Assembly (NCBI RefSeq): GCF_900130075.1
Contig: NZ_LT671418.1
Location: forward strand, 2,418,001 to 2,482,000
DNA length: 64,000 nt
Source: Herminiimonas arsenitoxidans
Lineage (GTDB): Bacteria > Pseudomonadota > Gammaproteobacteria > Burkholderiales > Burkholderiaceae_D
Reading direction: 5' to 3'
Shown: one piece after another, positions 40,777 through 49,794 of the stretch
How positions within the stretch are numbered: position 1 is the stretch's first letter
Layout: every line of letters begins with the position of its first letter
The notes under the pieces: model-generated
Told to the model about the DNA's origin: nothing
What the model saw: only the letters and a program-made list of their open reading frames with translations
The model's database searches: none
Position numbers and translations under genes: made by a program

Positions 40777-41136
40777 GTGCCCCGCCGAATCACCGCCATC
40801 ATCGCCACACCTTTTCGCTTTATCCGCACATCCGTTTATTCGCTTTGGGCCTTGCAGAGCAGGGAACGTGTGCGCCTGTGGAATGAGATGACACAGATGC
40901 GCGGCTTGCTGCCTTTATTGATGAAGCAGCGTAATGGTTACCGCTGGACGGAACTGGATCGCAAGCGCATCAAGGTGCACCTGCATAAGCTAGTAGAACT
41001 CAGTCCGTACATGGTGTTGTTTGTCGCACCAGGTGGTTTGTTTGTCTTGCCGGTGCTGGCGTGGTGGCTGGATAGACGTCGCTTGAAACATGATGAAGAT
41101 GCTGGCGAAACCATCGTGGAAGAATTGCAGCCGTAA
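40777..41136 (+). CDS. hypothetical protein with one C-terminal membrane segment
   Basis: A 119-residue basic protein, IAC motifs absent. Its C-terminal part (LVELSPYMVLFVAPGGLFVL, followed by PVLAWWLDRRR) is a hydrophobic hairpin or helix that weakly recalls the membrane segment of LETM1-type proteins; I would not assign that family. It is convergent with the PAP2 gene, 20 bases from its stop. Confidence 0.65.
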   Translation: MPRRITAIIATPFRFIRTSVYSLWALQSRERVRLWNEMTQMRGLLPLLMKQRNGYRWTELDRKRIKVHLHKLVELSPYMVLFVAPGGLFVLPVLAWWLDRRRLKHDEDAGETIVEELQP

Positions 41137-41156
41137 AATTCCAGCTGCAATCTCGT

Positions 41157-41858
41157 TCACATCGCTGGTCGTGGTGGCCAGATGAATCGCATCAAGCCAT
41201 CAAGCAAGAAGCACATCGCCCAGACCAACCAGAGCGTCCACAGATTGTGCGACAGAAAATGCGCACCGCGCGCCATCTGCACCACACTCATCATCACACC
41301 CAGCAATAAACTCAAAGCCAAAAACGCGCGCGCGAATGGCGGCTTGTCTTCTCTAAAAGCAAAGTAAGCCGCAAGCAAGCCGAAGCCACCAGAAGCATGC
41401 CCACCTGGCCAACATCCGCCGGGGCCAGCAGGCTTGTCCTCCATGCCAAATAGGGGGAACCAATGTCCCTGGCCACCAAACTCATTGATGTCCCACGGAC
41501 AGGAATGCACGCTGTTAATCTTGATCAGCAGCACCACCAACGGCGCTATGGCCGCCATTAATGCGAAGAGAAACAAGGCACGTCGCCATGGCCGCAACGC
41601 CATCACCCAATAGCTGATGACAGCCAGAACGATACCGATCGCAAGTATCCAGACCGTGATCAACTTTAAAACCGTATGCCCCCAAAAATCCAGCGCTTGC
41701 GAAATACGCCAAGGAAAACTGTTCGCAACAGTATCGAAAAATTGCCGCTCCAGCCAAAAATCCAGGCGACCATCACGCGATATCCAAGTGAACAATAATC
41801 CGGTTACCAACAAAGCGATTAAATTGATCGTGGCAAAACGACGATACGCAGCACTCAC
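41157..41858 (-). CDS. PAP2-family membrane phosphatase
   Basis: A 233-residue integral membrane acid phosphatase with about six transmembrane helices. Active-site motifs: the central CWPGGHASGGFGL (PSGH-like, with the catalytic His) and ARGAHFLSHNLW, where the usual terminal Asp is replaced by Asn. The loop SCPWDINEFGGQG is typical of a lipid-phosphatase-like subgroup related to LpxE-type enzymes. The substrate could be lipid A or undecaprenyl or phosphatidyl phosphates. It overlaps the tesB stop by 4 bases, so the two are co-translated. Confidence 0.85.
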   Translation of the reverse strand: MSAAYRRFATINLIALLVTGLLFTWISRDGRLDFWLERQFFDTVANSFPWRISQALDFWGHTVLKLITVWILAIGIVLAVISYWVMALRPWRRALFLFALMAAIAPLVVLLIKINSVHSCPWDINEFGGQGHWFPLFGMEDKPAGPGGCWPGGHASGGFGLLAAYFAFREDKPPFARAFLALSLLLGVMMSVVQMARGAHFLSHNLWTLWLVWAMCFLLDGLMRFIWPPRPAM

Positions 41859-42715
41859 TTCGCCTCACCCCGCAAGCGAATCAAACCTTCTTGTGCCACC
41901 GTCGCCAGCAATACACCGTGCTGATTATAGACATGCAAAAAACACAGACCACGACCGCCTGATGCATTCGGACTTTCCATTGCAAAGAACAGCCAGTCAT
42001 CCATGCGTAAAGGGCGATGAAACCAGATCGTGTGATCGAGGCTGGCAATCTGCAAACGCGGATCGGTCATCTTGACGCCATGCGGTTGCAGAGCAGTCCA
42101 CAACAAACCGTAATCAGATACGTAAGCAAACAAGCTTTCATGCAACAACGGATCATCCGGCAGTTGCATGGGCGCACGCGCCCACACCTGGCGCGTTGCA
42201 GACGTATGCTGGCCATTGAAAATATTGTTGTCCAGATCACGAAAATCCACCGCAGCAGGATGGAAGGCACGGCCAGTTGCAAGCGCACCTTGCTGCCAGG
42301 CTTTTAAAGTAGATGGCAGCGTCTCTGGATCTGTCATGAACGGCGCTTCTTTTTGATGCGACAAACCTTCTTCTTCCGTCTGGAATGAAGCCGACATCAC
42401 AAAGATGCGACGTCCTTCTTGTATCGCCACAACACGCCGTGTGCTAAAGGTGCCGCCATCACGCACACGTTCAACTTCATATTCAATCGGTAGTTGATGA
42501 TTGCCCGGCAGGATGAACAGGGCATGCATGGAATGCGGTCGACGCTGCTGCACCGTACTGCATGCTGCATACAAGGATTGACCCAATGCCTGCCCGCCAA
42601 AAACATGCGGATTACCCATAAAGTGGCTTTGCCCGACGAATTTATCCTCTCCAGTTTGCTGCACGGCCAAGATCTGAATAATTTCTTCAGTGTTGTATAA
42701 AGACTTATCCAGCAT
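41855..42715 (-). CDS. tesB: acyl-CoA thioesterase II
   Basis: A 286-residue double hot-dog thioesterase. The N-terminal repeat includes FMGNPHVFGGQALGQSLYAA. The C-terminal catalytic part carries LQIASLDHTIWFHRP (catalytic Asp) and VAQEGLIRL (catalytic Gln). Length equals E. coli TesB. It hydrolyses medium- and long-chain acyl-CoA. It shares a 4-base overlap with the PAP2 gene downstream. Confidence 0.95.
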   Translation of the reverse strand: MLDKSLYNTEEIIQILAVQQTGEDKFVGQSHFMGNPHVFGGQALGQSLYAACSTVQQRRPHSMHALFILPGNHQLPIEYEVERVRDGGTFSTRRVVAIQEGRRIFVMSASFQTEEEGLSHQKEAPFMTDPETLPSTLKAWQQGALATGRAFHPAAVDFRDLDNNIFNGQHTSATRQVWARAPMQLPDDPLLHESLFAYVSDYGLLWTALQPHGVKMTDPRLQIASLDHTIWFHRPLRMDDWLFFAMESPNASGGRGLCFLHVYNQHGVLLATVAQEGLIRLRGEAK

Positions 42716-42768
42716 GAAATGCTTTCTTGTAAAAAGATCGTCGCACTATACCTGAGACAAAGCGGCGA

Positions 42769-43770
42769 TTATGCCTGCCACACATCAGCAACGATTTCAT
42801 ACGAACGCACGCGCTTGGCGTGATCGAAAATCATGCTGTTGATGATGATCTCATCGGCCTGCGTCATATCCAGAAATGCTTGCAGCTTTTCTTTGACGAT
42901 GGCAGCATCACCGATGATGGACGCACGCAACATCGACTCGACTGAAATACGTTCATGCGGCAACCATGCATCATCCATGCTCTCGATAGGCGGCGGCAAT
43001 TTGCCCGGTGTACCACGCACCAGACTCAGATGCATTTGCTGTTGCGAAGTCGCCAGATGTTGCGCTTCTTCCTCTGTTTCTGCAGCAAAAATATTCACGC
43101 CCACCATCGCATACGGTGCATCCAGTGTTGCTGATGGGCGGAAAGTCTGGCGATACAACTGCAGCGCATTCAACATGTAATCGGGCGAGAACTGCCCGGC
43201 AAATGCGAACGGCAAACCAAGATGACCGGCAAGCTGCGCGCTATAACTGCTCGACCCCAGCAACCAGATCGGGATATTCAATCCTGCTCCTGGGACAGCC
43301 TGAATAGCGGTACCTTCTGCAGCAGGCTGCAAGAATGCGCGCAACTCGTTCAACTGTCTAGGAAACTCGCTACCGTCATCGCTGATCTCGCGGCGCAAGG
43401 CGCGTGCAGTCGCTTGGTTAGAGCCAGGTGCACGCCCCAAGCCGAGATCAATACGACCTGGATAGAGCGATTCCAACGTACCGAATTGTTCGGCGATCAC
43501 CAGCGGTGCGTGATTAGGCAACATGATGCCGCCAGAACCTACACGTATCGTCGAGGTACCACCGGCAACGTAACCGATCACGACCGAAGTTGCTGCGCTG
43601 GCGATACCAGGCATGCTGTGATGTTCGGCCAACCAGTAACGGTTGTAGCCACGTTTTTCTACATGTTGTGCCAAATCCAGCGAACGATGAAAAGCATCAG
43701 CAGGTGCACCATCAACCAGAATCGGCGATAAATCGAGGACGGATAAAGGGATATCTTTTAAGGATTTCAT
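42769..43770 (-). CDS. LLM-class flavin-dependent oxidoreductase
   Basis: A 333-residue luciferase-like TIM-barrel FMN enzyme of the group annotated as alkanal monooxygenase-like (YhbW type). Recognisable blocks: [15 protein letters not shown] at the start, [38 protein letters not shown] and [24 protein letters not shown]-type sequence is not an ideal ribosome site, but the family start fits MKSLKDIP rather than the long upstream extension. Substrate unknown. Confidence 0.9.
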   Translation of the reverse strand: MKSLKDIPLSVLDLSPILVDGAPADAFHRSLDLAQHVEKRGYNRYWLAEHHSMPGIASAATSVVIGYVAGGTSTIRVGSGGIMLPNHAPLVIAEQFGTLESLYPGRIDLGLGRAPGSNQATARALRREISDDGSEFPRQLNELRAFLQPAAEGTAIQAVPGAGLNIPIWLLGSSSYSAQLAGHLGLPFAFAGQFSPDYMLNALQLYRQTFRPSATLDAPYAMVGVNIFAAETEEEAQHLATSQQQMHLSLVRGTPGKLPPPIESMDDAWLPHERISVESMLRASIIGDAAIVKEKLQAFLDMTQADEIIINSMIFDHAKRVRSYEIVADVWQA

Positions 43771-44021
43771 GAAGAGCAATCTACTCGCGATATAAAGGCA
43801 ATCCGCTTGCAACACAAACTTGAGCACAGCGCGGATGGAAGATCGACAGCATAGCGTGAATCGACAAATCGAACCGAACACGCCTATTTACTTGACGAAA
43901 TAACCAACGATGAAAGCATGGGTATTGCAGACAGGACACTGCGCTTGTTTCCTCAAAACAAGCTACCCATCGCAGGCATCGCTCATTACAATGAACTATC
44001 CATTACGCGCAGGAGATCGAC

Positions 44022-44174
44022 ATGCTTGGTATACGCTCCATACTTGTTGCCGTTTCTATCGTCATGCTCGTGGTCGCATGTAAAAAACCATCGACCACAC
44101 CAACACCAAAAATGACTGAAAACGCGACGTCCGTCGTCACACCAACAAGCACTGCATCAACAGCAAAACAATAA
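44022..44174 (+). CDS. very small lipoprotein (50 residues)
   Basis: A 50-codon gene starting ATG at 44022 with AGGAG 7 bases upstream. Translation gives MLGIRSILVAVSIVML, then the lipobox VVAC with cysteine 20, then a Thr/Ser/Pro/Lys-rich tail ending STAKQ. This is the pattern of a tethered low-complexity lipoprotein, like entericidins and similar peptides, but the exact family is not recognised. It is flanked by the LLM gene (divergent) and the kinase gene (convergent). Confidence 0.7.
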   Translation: MLGIRSILVAVSIVMLVVACKKPSTTPTPKMTENATSVVTPTSTASTAKQ

Positions 44175-44203
44175 GACATCGCCGTTCATCGCGTTCCGCC
44201 ATT

Positions 44204-46249
44204 TCAGGCTAGCAAGCGCACAGTGAATTCCGTGCCTACGCCTACTTCACTTTTAACAGTGATCGTTCCACCATATCGCGCGACCAGTGTGTAGCTGATC
44301 GATAAACCCAGCCCGGTTCCACCTTGATGCTTGGTCGTGAAGAAGGCATCGAAGATATGCGCGATATCTTCTTTCTTGATTCCTACGCCGGTGTCGGCAA
44401 CGCTGATCGTTACACTGCGCGCGCCATTTTCTTCATAGCTATCTTTGGTCGTGATGGTCAGCCTGCCACCATTTTTCATGGCATGAATAGCGTTCGTGCA
44501 AAGATTGATCAAGACTTGCTGCAACTCGCCACGATTGATAGGCACAGTGAGCGTGGCATGCTTTTCATGCACCACTTCGATATTGCTTTGATTCAGCAAG
44601 TGGCGCACCAGCACCAATGAATCAGCCACCACATCGTCTATCGTAATTGCCTCTACATAACCGGCGAACTCGCCCGGACTGGCGAACTGCAACAGTTTGG
44701 TGACGATGGTATTGATGCGATGAATCTGCTGATCCATCAATTGCAATTCACCTTGTACCGGCTTTGCTGCAGATCCCAAGGTATCGCGCAACACATCCAG
44801 ATTGCCTTGCAATACGGCGACGGGATTATTGATTTCATGCGCAACACCAGCGGTGATTTCACCGATCGCGGCCAGCTTTTCTGCCAGCACCAATTGCTGT
44901 TGTGCCTGCACGAGTAATTTATTCGTCTGCTCCAACTCAACGGTACGTTCAACTACTTTGCGATCCAGTTGATTACCCCAAGTCTTCAGTTCTGCATTCT
45001 GCTGTTGCACGGTATCGAGCAATTCATCCAGATGACGCGATAGATTACCCAGCTCGTCACGCGCTTGTACGCCACCAGTACGCGCATCCATGTCGCCCAG
45101 CTCCACCGCAGTCATTGTGCGGTTCATACTCTTCAACGGAACGTAGATATTGCGTGCCACGCGCAGTGAGAAATACACGCCACCGATGCCGATTGCAGTG
45201 AACAAGACGGCGAGCAAAATGATTGCTGTTTCCTTCGCCTGACGAAATGGCGCTTCCAGATAACCAACGTACAACATGCCGACACGTTTACCAAAACTGT
45301 CGCTGATCGGTTCATACGCGGAGATATACCAATCGTGCACTACAAAGGCTCTATCCAGCCAGGTCTTGCCGTCGTTAAGTACATGATCGCGCACTATCTG
45401 CGAAGCACGCGTACCGAGCGCACGCTTGTCGCCAAACAAACGGACATTGGTTGCGATGCGCACATCGTCGATGAACAGCGTCGCCGTACCGGCGCTACCT
45501 TCGGGTAAGGAGCCATCCGCATAAACCAGACTATTGATGGTATCGACGAAAGCGAGATTCTGATTCAGCAACATGCCGCCTTCCAGCACACCCAACAACT
45601 TGCCATCATCGTCATACACGGGCGTCGCGGAATGGATCACCATACCACTGCGTTCCGCCGTTTGTTTTGTTGGTGCCGCGTTCGATGTATTGATTAATTC
45701 CAGATACGCTTGCTGTGCAACGCTATCGTCTATCTGTCTCAATTGCGCTTCGGAATAGATATCGATCTCTGTCGCTTTATCGCCTTGCAATGCGCCATGC
45801 ACAACCGGCCAGCTTGCATTACTGGTCTCCATATCAGACGGCTTACCCGTCGACGACACCAGCACATGACCTTGCGTATCGAGATAGTTCAGAAAATCCA
45901 GGCCGAGTACTTTCTGCTTTTCCAACAAGATGCGTTGCAGATTTGCGTGATCGTCTGCCTTGACTGTCGAGACGAAAGGGTAGGAGTCACCAAGACTGGA
46001 AACATCCAGTCCTATGCGTTCACGCACATGAATAAAATACTCGTGCGCAACCGCCAGATCACTGCTGACCTTGAAGGTAAGCAAGCGATCGTAATAGCCT
46101 ATTCCCCAATAAAAAATCAGTGAAAACAGTATCGGTAAAACCGTCAGCAAAGGCACCAATGCAACCAACAAGAGCTTGGTGCGCACCGATACATTAGCGA
46201 GAAAGTGCCGGTTAGATAGCCATAGCAAAAATCGACGCACGGTGGACAA
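44204..46249 (-). CDS. sensor histidine kinase with periplasmic Cache domains
   Basis: A 681-residue kinase. The first membrane helix is at about residues 25-50, then a large periplasmic double-Cache-like region (DFLNYLDTQGHVLVSSTG; VYDDDGKLLGVLEGGMLLN) and a second helix (TAIILLAVLFTAIGIGGVYF). HAMP, a coiled coil, a HisKA domain with the phosphorylated His in GVAHEINNPVAVLQGNL, and HATPase_c with NAIHAM and GGTGLGLS follow. The start is uncertain: TTG at 46249 or GTG a few codons later. It follows the response-regulator gene after 3 bases. Its signal is probably a small organic acid, judging by the neighbouring transporter. Confidence 0.92.
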   Translation of the reverse strand: MSTVRRFLLWLSNRHFLANVSVRTKLLLVALVPLLTVLPILFSLIFYWGIGYYDRLLTFKVSSDLAVAHEYFIHVRERIGLDVSSLGDSYPFVSTVKADDHANLQRILLEKQKVLGLDFLNYLDTQGHVLVSSTGKPSDMETSNASWPVVHGALQGDKATEIDIYSEAQLRQIDDSVAQQAYLELINTSNAAPTKQTAERSGMVIHSATPVYDDDGKLLGVLEGGMLLNQNLAFVDTINSLVYADGSLPEGSAGTATLFIDDVRIATNVRLFGDKRALGTRASQIVRDHVLNDGKTWLDRAFVVHDWYISAYEPISDSFGKRVGMLYVGYLEAPFRQAKETAIILLAVLFTAIGIGGVYFSLRVARNIYVPLKSMNRTMTAVELGDMDARTGGVQARDELGNLSRHLDELLDTVQQQNAELKTWGNQLDRKVVERTVELEQTNKLLVQAQQQLVLAEKLAAIGEITAGVAHEINNPVAVLQGNLDVLRDTLGSAAKPVQGELQLMDQQIHRINTIVTKLLQFASPGEFAGYVEAITIDDVVADSLVLVRHLLNQSNIEVVHEKHATLTVPINRGELQQVLINLCTNAIHAMKNGGRLTITTKDSYEENGARSVTISVADTGVGIKKEDIAHIFDAFFTTKHQGGTGLGLSISYTLVARYGGTITVKSEVGVGTEFTVRLLA

Positions 46250-46252
46250 AAT

Positions 46253-47647
46253 TTACATGCCCCATTCAGCGCATTTACGCTCTAGCGTCTTGCGCGAAAT
46301 GCCGAGACGACGACCGGCTTCTGATTTATTGCCATCAACTTCCGCCAGAATTTTAAGGATGTGTTGTTTCTCGACGGCCTCTAATGTCACATCGTTGTTA
46401 TTGATCACCGATGCAGCGGTCGTACTGGAAGTGACGTCAGAAATATTACCGAGTATCAGCCAACGTTCAATCAGGTTACGCAACTCACGTACATTTCCCG
46501 GCCATGCATACGAGGCCAAAGATGCGAACAATGCGCTATCCGGTTTCTTCGCTGCGACACCTAATTGTTGCGACAACTGCCGCACAAAATATTCTGCCAA
46601 TGCAGGGATATCATCGGTGCGTTCACGCAGCGGCGGCATGTGTATCTGCACCACATTCAATCGGTAATACAAATCTTGGCGGAAGCGACCTTCGCGCACG
46701 GCATCTTCCACATTGCGATTGGTCGCTGCAATCACGCGCACATCAACCGGTATCTCGCGCTCGGCACCGACCGGACGAATTTTTTTCTCTTCCAGTACGC
46801 GCAGTAATTTGACCTGCATCGCCAGCGGCAATTCAGCCACCTCATCGAGGAAGAGCGTGCCACCTTGTGCATAGAAGAACAAACCTTCACGCGATGAAGC
46901 CGCACCACTGAACGCACCCTTGATGTGTCCGAACAATTCGCTCTCGATAATATCGGGCGCAACTGCACCGCAATTAATGGGAACAAAATTATTGCCGGAA
47001 CGATTACTGAGCTTATGCATGGCACGCGCAGCGATCTCCTTGCCGGTACCCGATTCGCCGGTAATCAATACCGTGCTCGGCACTGTCGCCAAACGCTTGA
47101 TCGCATCACGTATCGGTTGCAAGGCGGTAGACTGTCCGACCAAACCATCGACACCAGCCAGATCAACATGTGTATCCAGCTCGCGACGCAAAATAAAATT
47201 CTCGCGACGTAAATGTGCCCGATCGAAACAACGTCCGATGGCACTCAAAATTTGATTCACGCGAAATGGCTTCAACAAGAAATCAGCAGCGCCAGCACGC
47301 AGAGCGCGAATCGCTGTTTCCAAATCTGCGAAAGCGGTGATCAATACAACGTCGTTATGCAAACCAAGTTCGCGAACTTCCTGCAACCAGTCGACACCAG
47401 ATTTACCGGGCAAGGAGTTATCCAGAATGATCAAATCGAAATGTCGTTGTCCCAACAAGACGTTGGCATCTTCCACCGACTCGACGGCTTCTACCCGATT
47501 GCAACGACCAATCAAAGTGCGCTGCAAAAAACTGCGCATGCCAGGCTCATCATCGACGATCAGGATCGAGCGTTCTTGCCAGCCGCCAAATGCTTCAACG
47601 AAAGGCTCATCTGTTTCTGTATTAATGGGAGGAGTTGCAGCGCTCAT
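46253..47647 (-). CDS. sigma-54-dependent response regulator (NtrC family)
   Basis: A 464-residue activator: receiver domain (phosphoacceptor Asp in DLIILDNSLPGKSG), AAA+ domain with Walker A GESGTGKE, and a GAFSGA loop contacting sigma-54 in place of the usual GAFTGA. A Fis-type HTH is at the C-terminus (EAGRRLGISRKTLERKCAEW). It is co-transcribed with the kinase. The OFA transporter upstream has a sigma-54 promoter, making it the obvious target. Confidence 0.96.
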   Translation of the reverse strand: MSAATPPINTETDEPFVEAFGGWQERSILIVDDEPGMRSFLQRTLIGRCNRVEAVESVEDANVLLGQRHFDLIILDNSLPGKSGVDWLQEVRELGLHNDVVLITAFADLETAIRALRAGAADFLLKPFRVNQILSAIGRCFDRAHLRRENFILRRELDTHVDLAGVDGLVGQSTALQPIRDAIKRLATVPSTVLITGESGTGKEIAARAMHKLSNRSGNNFVPINCGAVAPDIIESELFGHIKGAFSGAASSREGLFFYAQGGTLFLDEVAELPLAMQVKLLRVLEEKKIRPVGAEREIPVDVRVIAATNRNVEDAVREGRFRQDLYYRLNVVQIHMPPLRERTDDIPALAEYFVRQLSQQLGVAAKKPDSALFASLASYAWPGNVRELRNLIERWLILGNISDVTSSTTAASVINNNDVTLEAVEKQHILKILAEVDGNKSEAGRRLGISRKTLERKCAEWGM

Positions 47648-47732
47648 ATTTAATTCTGTGTGGGATAAGCACGGACTATGGATGATGTTTTCTTATAACC
47701 CATATTTTCTCATCCTGCTGCATACAAATGGA

Positions 47733-47764
47733 AAAAGCGAGGCACCCAAAGGTACCTCGCTTTT
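47733..47764 (-). terminator. intrinsic terminator after OFA transporter operon
   Basis: AAAAGCGAGGCACC and GGTACCTCGCTTTT form a near-perfect stem with a short loop and a T-run on the leftward strand. It separates the transporter genes from the two-component genes. Confidence 0.88.
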
Positions 47765-47786
47765 ATCTTCGTCTTGCTAGTAAATC

Positions 47787-47921
47787 CTAATGGAACAAAG
47801 CCATTGCCTTTTGCATGGTGGACGATACACCCCAGATCAGGGGAATACTCACGTACAACCAGAAAACAGTCACGACAATCGGGCTGGTTTTCTTGGTGCT
47901 ATGCGATGTTGTTGCGTTCAT
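47787..47921 (-). CDS. 44-residue MFS transporter small subunit
   Basis: A 44-codon gene starting ATG at 47921, with AAGGAG 7 bases upstream, 33 bases after the OFA transporter stop. It is one membrane helix (TVFWLYVSIPLIWGVSSTM) between a polar N-terminus and a short amphipathic tail ending ALFH. This matches the small partner proteins found beside OFA-family MFS transporters in betaproteobacteria. It probably binds the transporter in the inner membrane. Confidence 0.8.
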   Translation of the reverse strand: MNATTSHSTKKTSPIVVTVFWLYVSIPLIWGVSSTMQKAMALFH

Positions 47922-47954
47922 ACATTTCTCCTTTGCGCGATATCGATAGGGCGC

Positions 47955-49358
47955 TTAACGCGCACCAGCAGGTTGCGCATTACCAGCGCGCATGGAATTG
48001 TTGTTTTTCGCAGCATCCTCACGCAGATAATGTTTTGCATCGACCGGCTTGATGAAATAGTTGCAGATAAAGCCCAGCAATAACAAACCAGCCATGATGT
48101 ACATGGTGACGGCATACGCCTCACCCTTGGCCACACCTTGATCGATTTGATATTGGCGGATGTAGTTCACCAGCACCGGACCGAGCACACCTGCAGCTGC
48201 CCATGCTGTCAACAAACGACCATGGATGCCACCAACAAACTTGGTACCGAACAGATCGGCCAGATAGACAGGCACTGTCGAGAAGCCGCCACCGTACATG
48301 CTGACGATGATGCCGTAGAACAGTACGAACAAGGCAACGCTACCGCTATGTCCGGTGTAAGGAATACAGGCATACAGGATCGCACCAACGATGAAGAAGA
48401 TGAAGTAAGTACGCTTGCGACCTAAATAATCTGATGCCGACGACCAGAAGAAGCGACCGCCCATATTGAACACGCTGAGCAAGCCAACAAAACCGGCAGC
48501 TGCTGCAGCTGAAACCGAGCCTTTGAAGGTTTCTTGAATCATCACTGAAGCCTGACCCAGCACGCCGATACCCGCCGTCACATTCAGGCACAGTACCAAC
48601 CACAACAGATAAAACTGCGGTGTCTTCATCGCTTGATCAATATCCACATGATGCTTGGTGATCATCTTGTTCTCGACCACAGGCGGTACCCAGCCGGCTG
48701 GTTTCCAATCCGGCGCAGGGATACGAATCGCCATCGCACCTATCGTCATCGAGATGAAGTACAACACGCCCATCACGACAAAGGTTTCCGTCACACCGAC
48801 GGAAGTCGCTGTTTTGAAATGATCCATCAGATAGACGGACAAAGGAGCGCCTATCATCGCGCCGCCGCCAAAACCCATGATCGCCATGCCGGTTGCCATG
48901 CCGCGTCTATCCGGAAACCATTTGATCAGCGTTGAGACAGGAGAAACATAACCGAGTCCCAAACCGATACCGCCGATGACGCCATAACCGAGATACACCA
49001 ACCAAATCTGATGCAGCGAAACGCCGATCGCAGAAATCAAAAAGCCGCCGCCGAAACAACAAGCCGCGACAAACATCGTCAAGCGTGGGCCGACTTTTTC
49101 CAGCCATTTACCACCGAAAGCAGCAGCCAAACCGAGGAATACAATCGCCAGACTGAAGATCCAACCTAGCGTAGTCAGCTTCCAGTCATCTGGTGCCGGA
49201 CTATCGATACCTATCAGTTTGGATAATGGACCATTGAATACGCTGAATGCGTAAGCCTGTCCGATACAAAGATGAACTGCCAATGCAGCCGGCGGCACCA
49301 TCCAACGATTGAAGCCGGGGCCGGCGACACTTTTATCTTTTGCAAAAAAATCGAGCAT
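47955..49358 (-). CDS. OFA-family MFS transporter (oxalate/formate antiporter type)
   Basis: A 467-residue 12-helix transporter. Family features: AVHLCIGQAYAFSVFNGPLS in helix 1, GIGLGLGYVSPVSTLIKWF, PDRRGMATGMAIMGFGGGA, and the central loop followed by FYLLWLVLCLNVTAGIG. OxlT relatives exchange oxalate and formate or carry related monocarboxylates; the substrate here is not proven. GAGGAG precedes the ATG. It is transcribed from a sigma-54 promoter about 100 bases upstream and is followed by its small subunit. Confidence 0.92.
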   Translation of the reverse strand: MLDFFAKDKSVAGPGFNRWMVPPAALAVHLCIGQAYAFSVFNGPLSKLIGIDSPAPDDWKLTTLGWIFSLAIVFLGLAAAFGGKWLEKVGPRLTMFVAACCFGGGFLISAIGVSLHQIWLVYLGYGVIGGIGLGLGYVSPVSTLIKWFPDRRGMATGMAIMGFGGGAMIGAPLSVYLMDHFKTATSVGVTETFVVMGVLYFISMTIGAMAIRIPAPDWKPAGWVPPVVENKMITKHHVDIDQAMKTPQFYLLWLVLCLNVTAGIGVLGQASVMIQETFKGSVSAAAAAGFVGLLSVFNMGGRFFWSSASDYLGRKRTYFIFFIVGAILYACIPYTGHSGSVALFVLFYGIIVSMYGGGFSTVPVYLADLFGTKFVGGIHGRLLTAWAAAGVLGPVLVNYIRQYQIDQGVAKGEAYAVTMYIMAGLLLLGFICNYFIKPVDAKHYLREDAAKNNNSMRAGNAQPAGAR

Positions 49359-49470
49359 GTAAATCTCCTCATTTGATCTTGTTCGCAACATCGCTGTGTT
49401 GCGAGGCGTTTTTCGACGACGCTCATGCATCGTCTGCGGCGAAGCTTCTTCACCAAGCCCGGACCTATAG

Positions 49471-49485
49471 GCAATCGACATGCCA
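49471..49485 (-). promoter_or_regulatory. sigma-54 (-24/-12) promoter of OFA transporter
   Basis: On the leftward strand TGGCATG-TCGA-TTGC has GG and GC exactly 10 bases apart and matches the consensus TGGCAYR-N4-TTGC. It predicts a start near 49459, about 100 bases before the transporter ATG. Confidence 0.8.
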
Positions 49486-49553
49486 GACAGATAAAGCTAT
49501 ACAAGCTATTGATTATTAATGATTTTTATAAAAACATATGACTCATCAAGTGA

Positions 49554-49586
49554 GACAATTTGACCGACCGTAGCGACAATTTGACC
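49554..49586. promoter_or_regulatory. two 12-bp direct repeats, candidate activator sites
   Basis: GACAATTTGACC occurs at 49554-49565 and 49575-49586, start to start 21 bases (two helical turns). They lie about 95-127 bases upstream of the predicted sigma-54 start, the usual position for an NtrC-type enhancer. Confidence 0.65.
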
Positions 49587-49679
49587 CTCTTCTTGCAAGA
49601 CAAAATCCACATCCAAACCTGCCATACCAGCTTGCAAATTGTTGCAAATAGTCATCAAACCCCGTTAATTTTCCGTTAA

Positions 49680-49708
49680 AACGTTATGTCGTACAAATAT
49701 ATAACGTA
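49680..49708. promoter_or_regulatory. ModE-box-like palindrome upstream of TonB receptor 1
   Basis: CGTTATGT (49682-49689) faces ATATAACG (49699-49706) with 9 bases between, so the outer CG dinucleotides span 25 bp. The right arm TATATAACG is identical to the Mo-box arm; the left arm differs at two positions. It ends 86 bases before the receptor ATG. Confidence 0.6.
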
Positions 49709-49794
49709 TATACTCTCGCTTTTTAAAAAATGGCCGTTATTCCTGATTGGCTACAACGCAGCAATCAGAGAAGCCAATAAATTGAGGGAGTGAA

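Larger units (their letters stand above)
49359..49794. other. 436-base divergent regulatory region (OFA transporter / TonB receptor)
   Basis: No gene. It carries the sigma-54 promoter and direct repeats serving the transporter, and the ModE-box-like palindrome serving the receptor. Further short repeats are TTGCAAAT at 49632 and 49642 and CCGTTAA at 49662 and 49672. Confidence 0.75.

Noticed and set aside
49662-49678. CCGTTAA repeats as a Fur or other iron box ahead of receptor 1.
   Set aside because: They do not match the Fur consensus GATAATGATAATCATTATC in sequence or symmetry.
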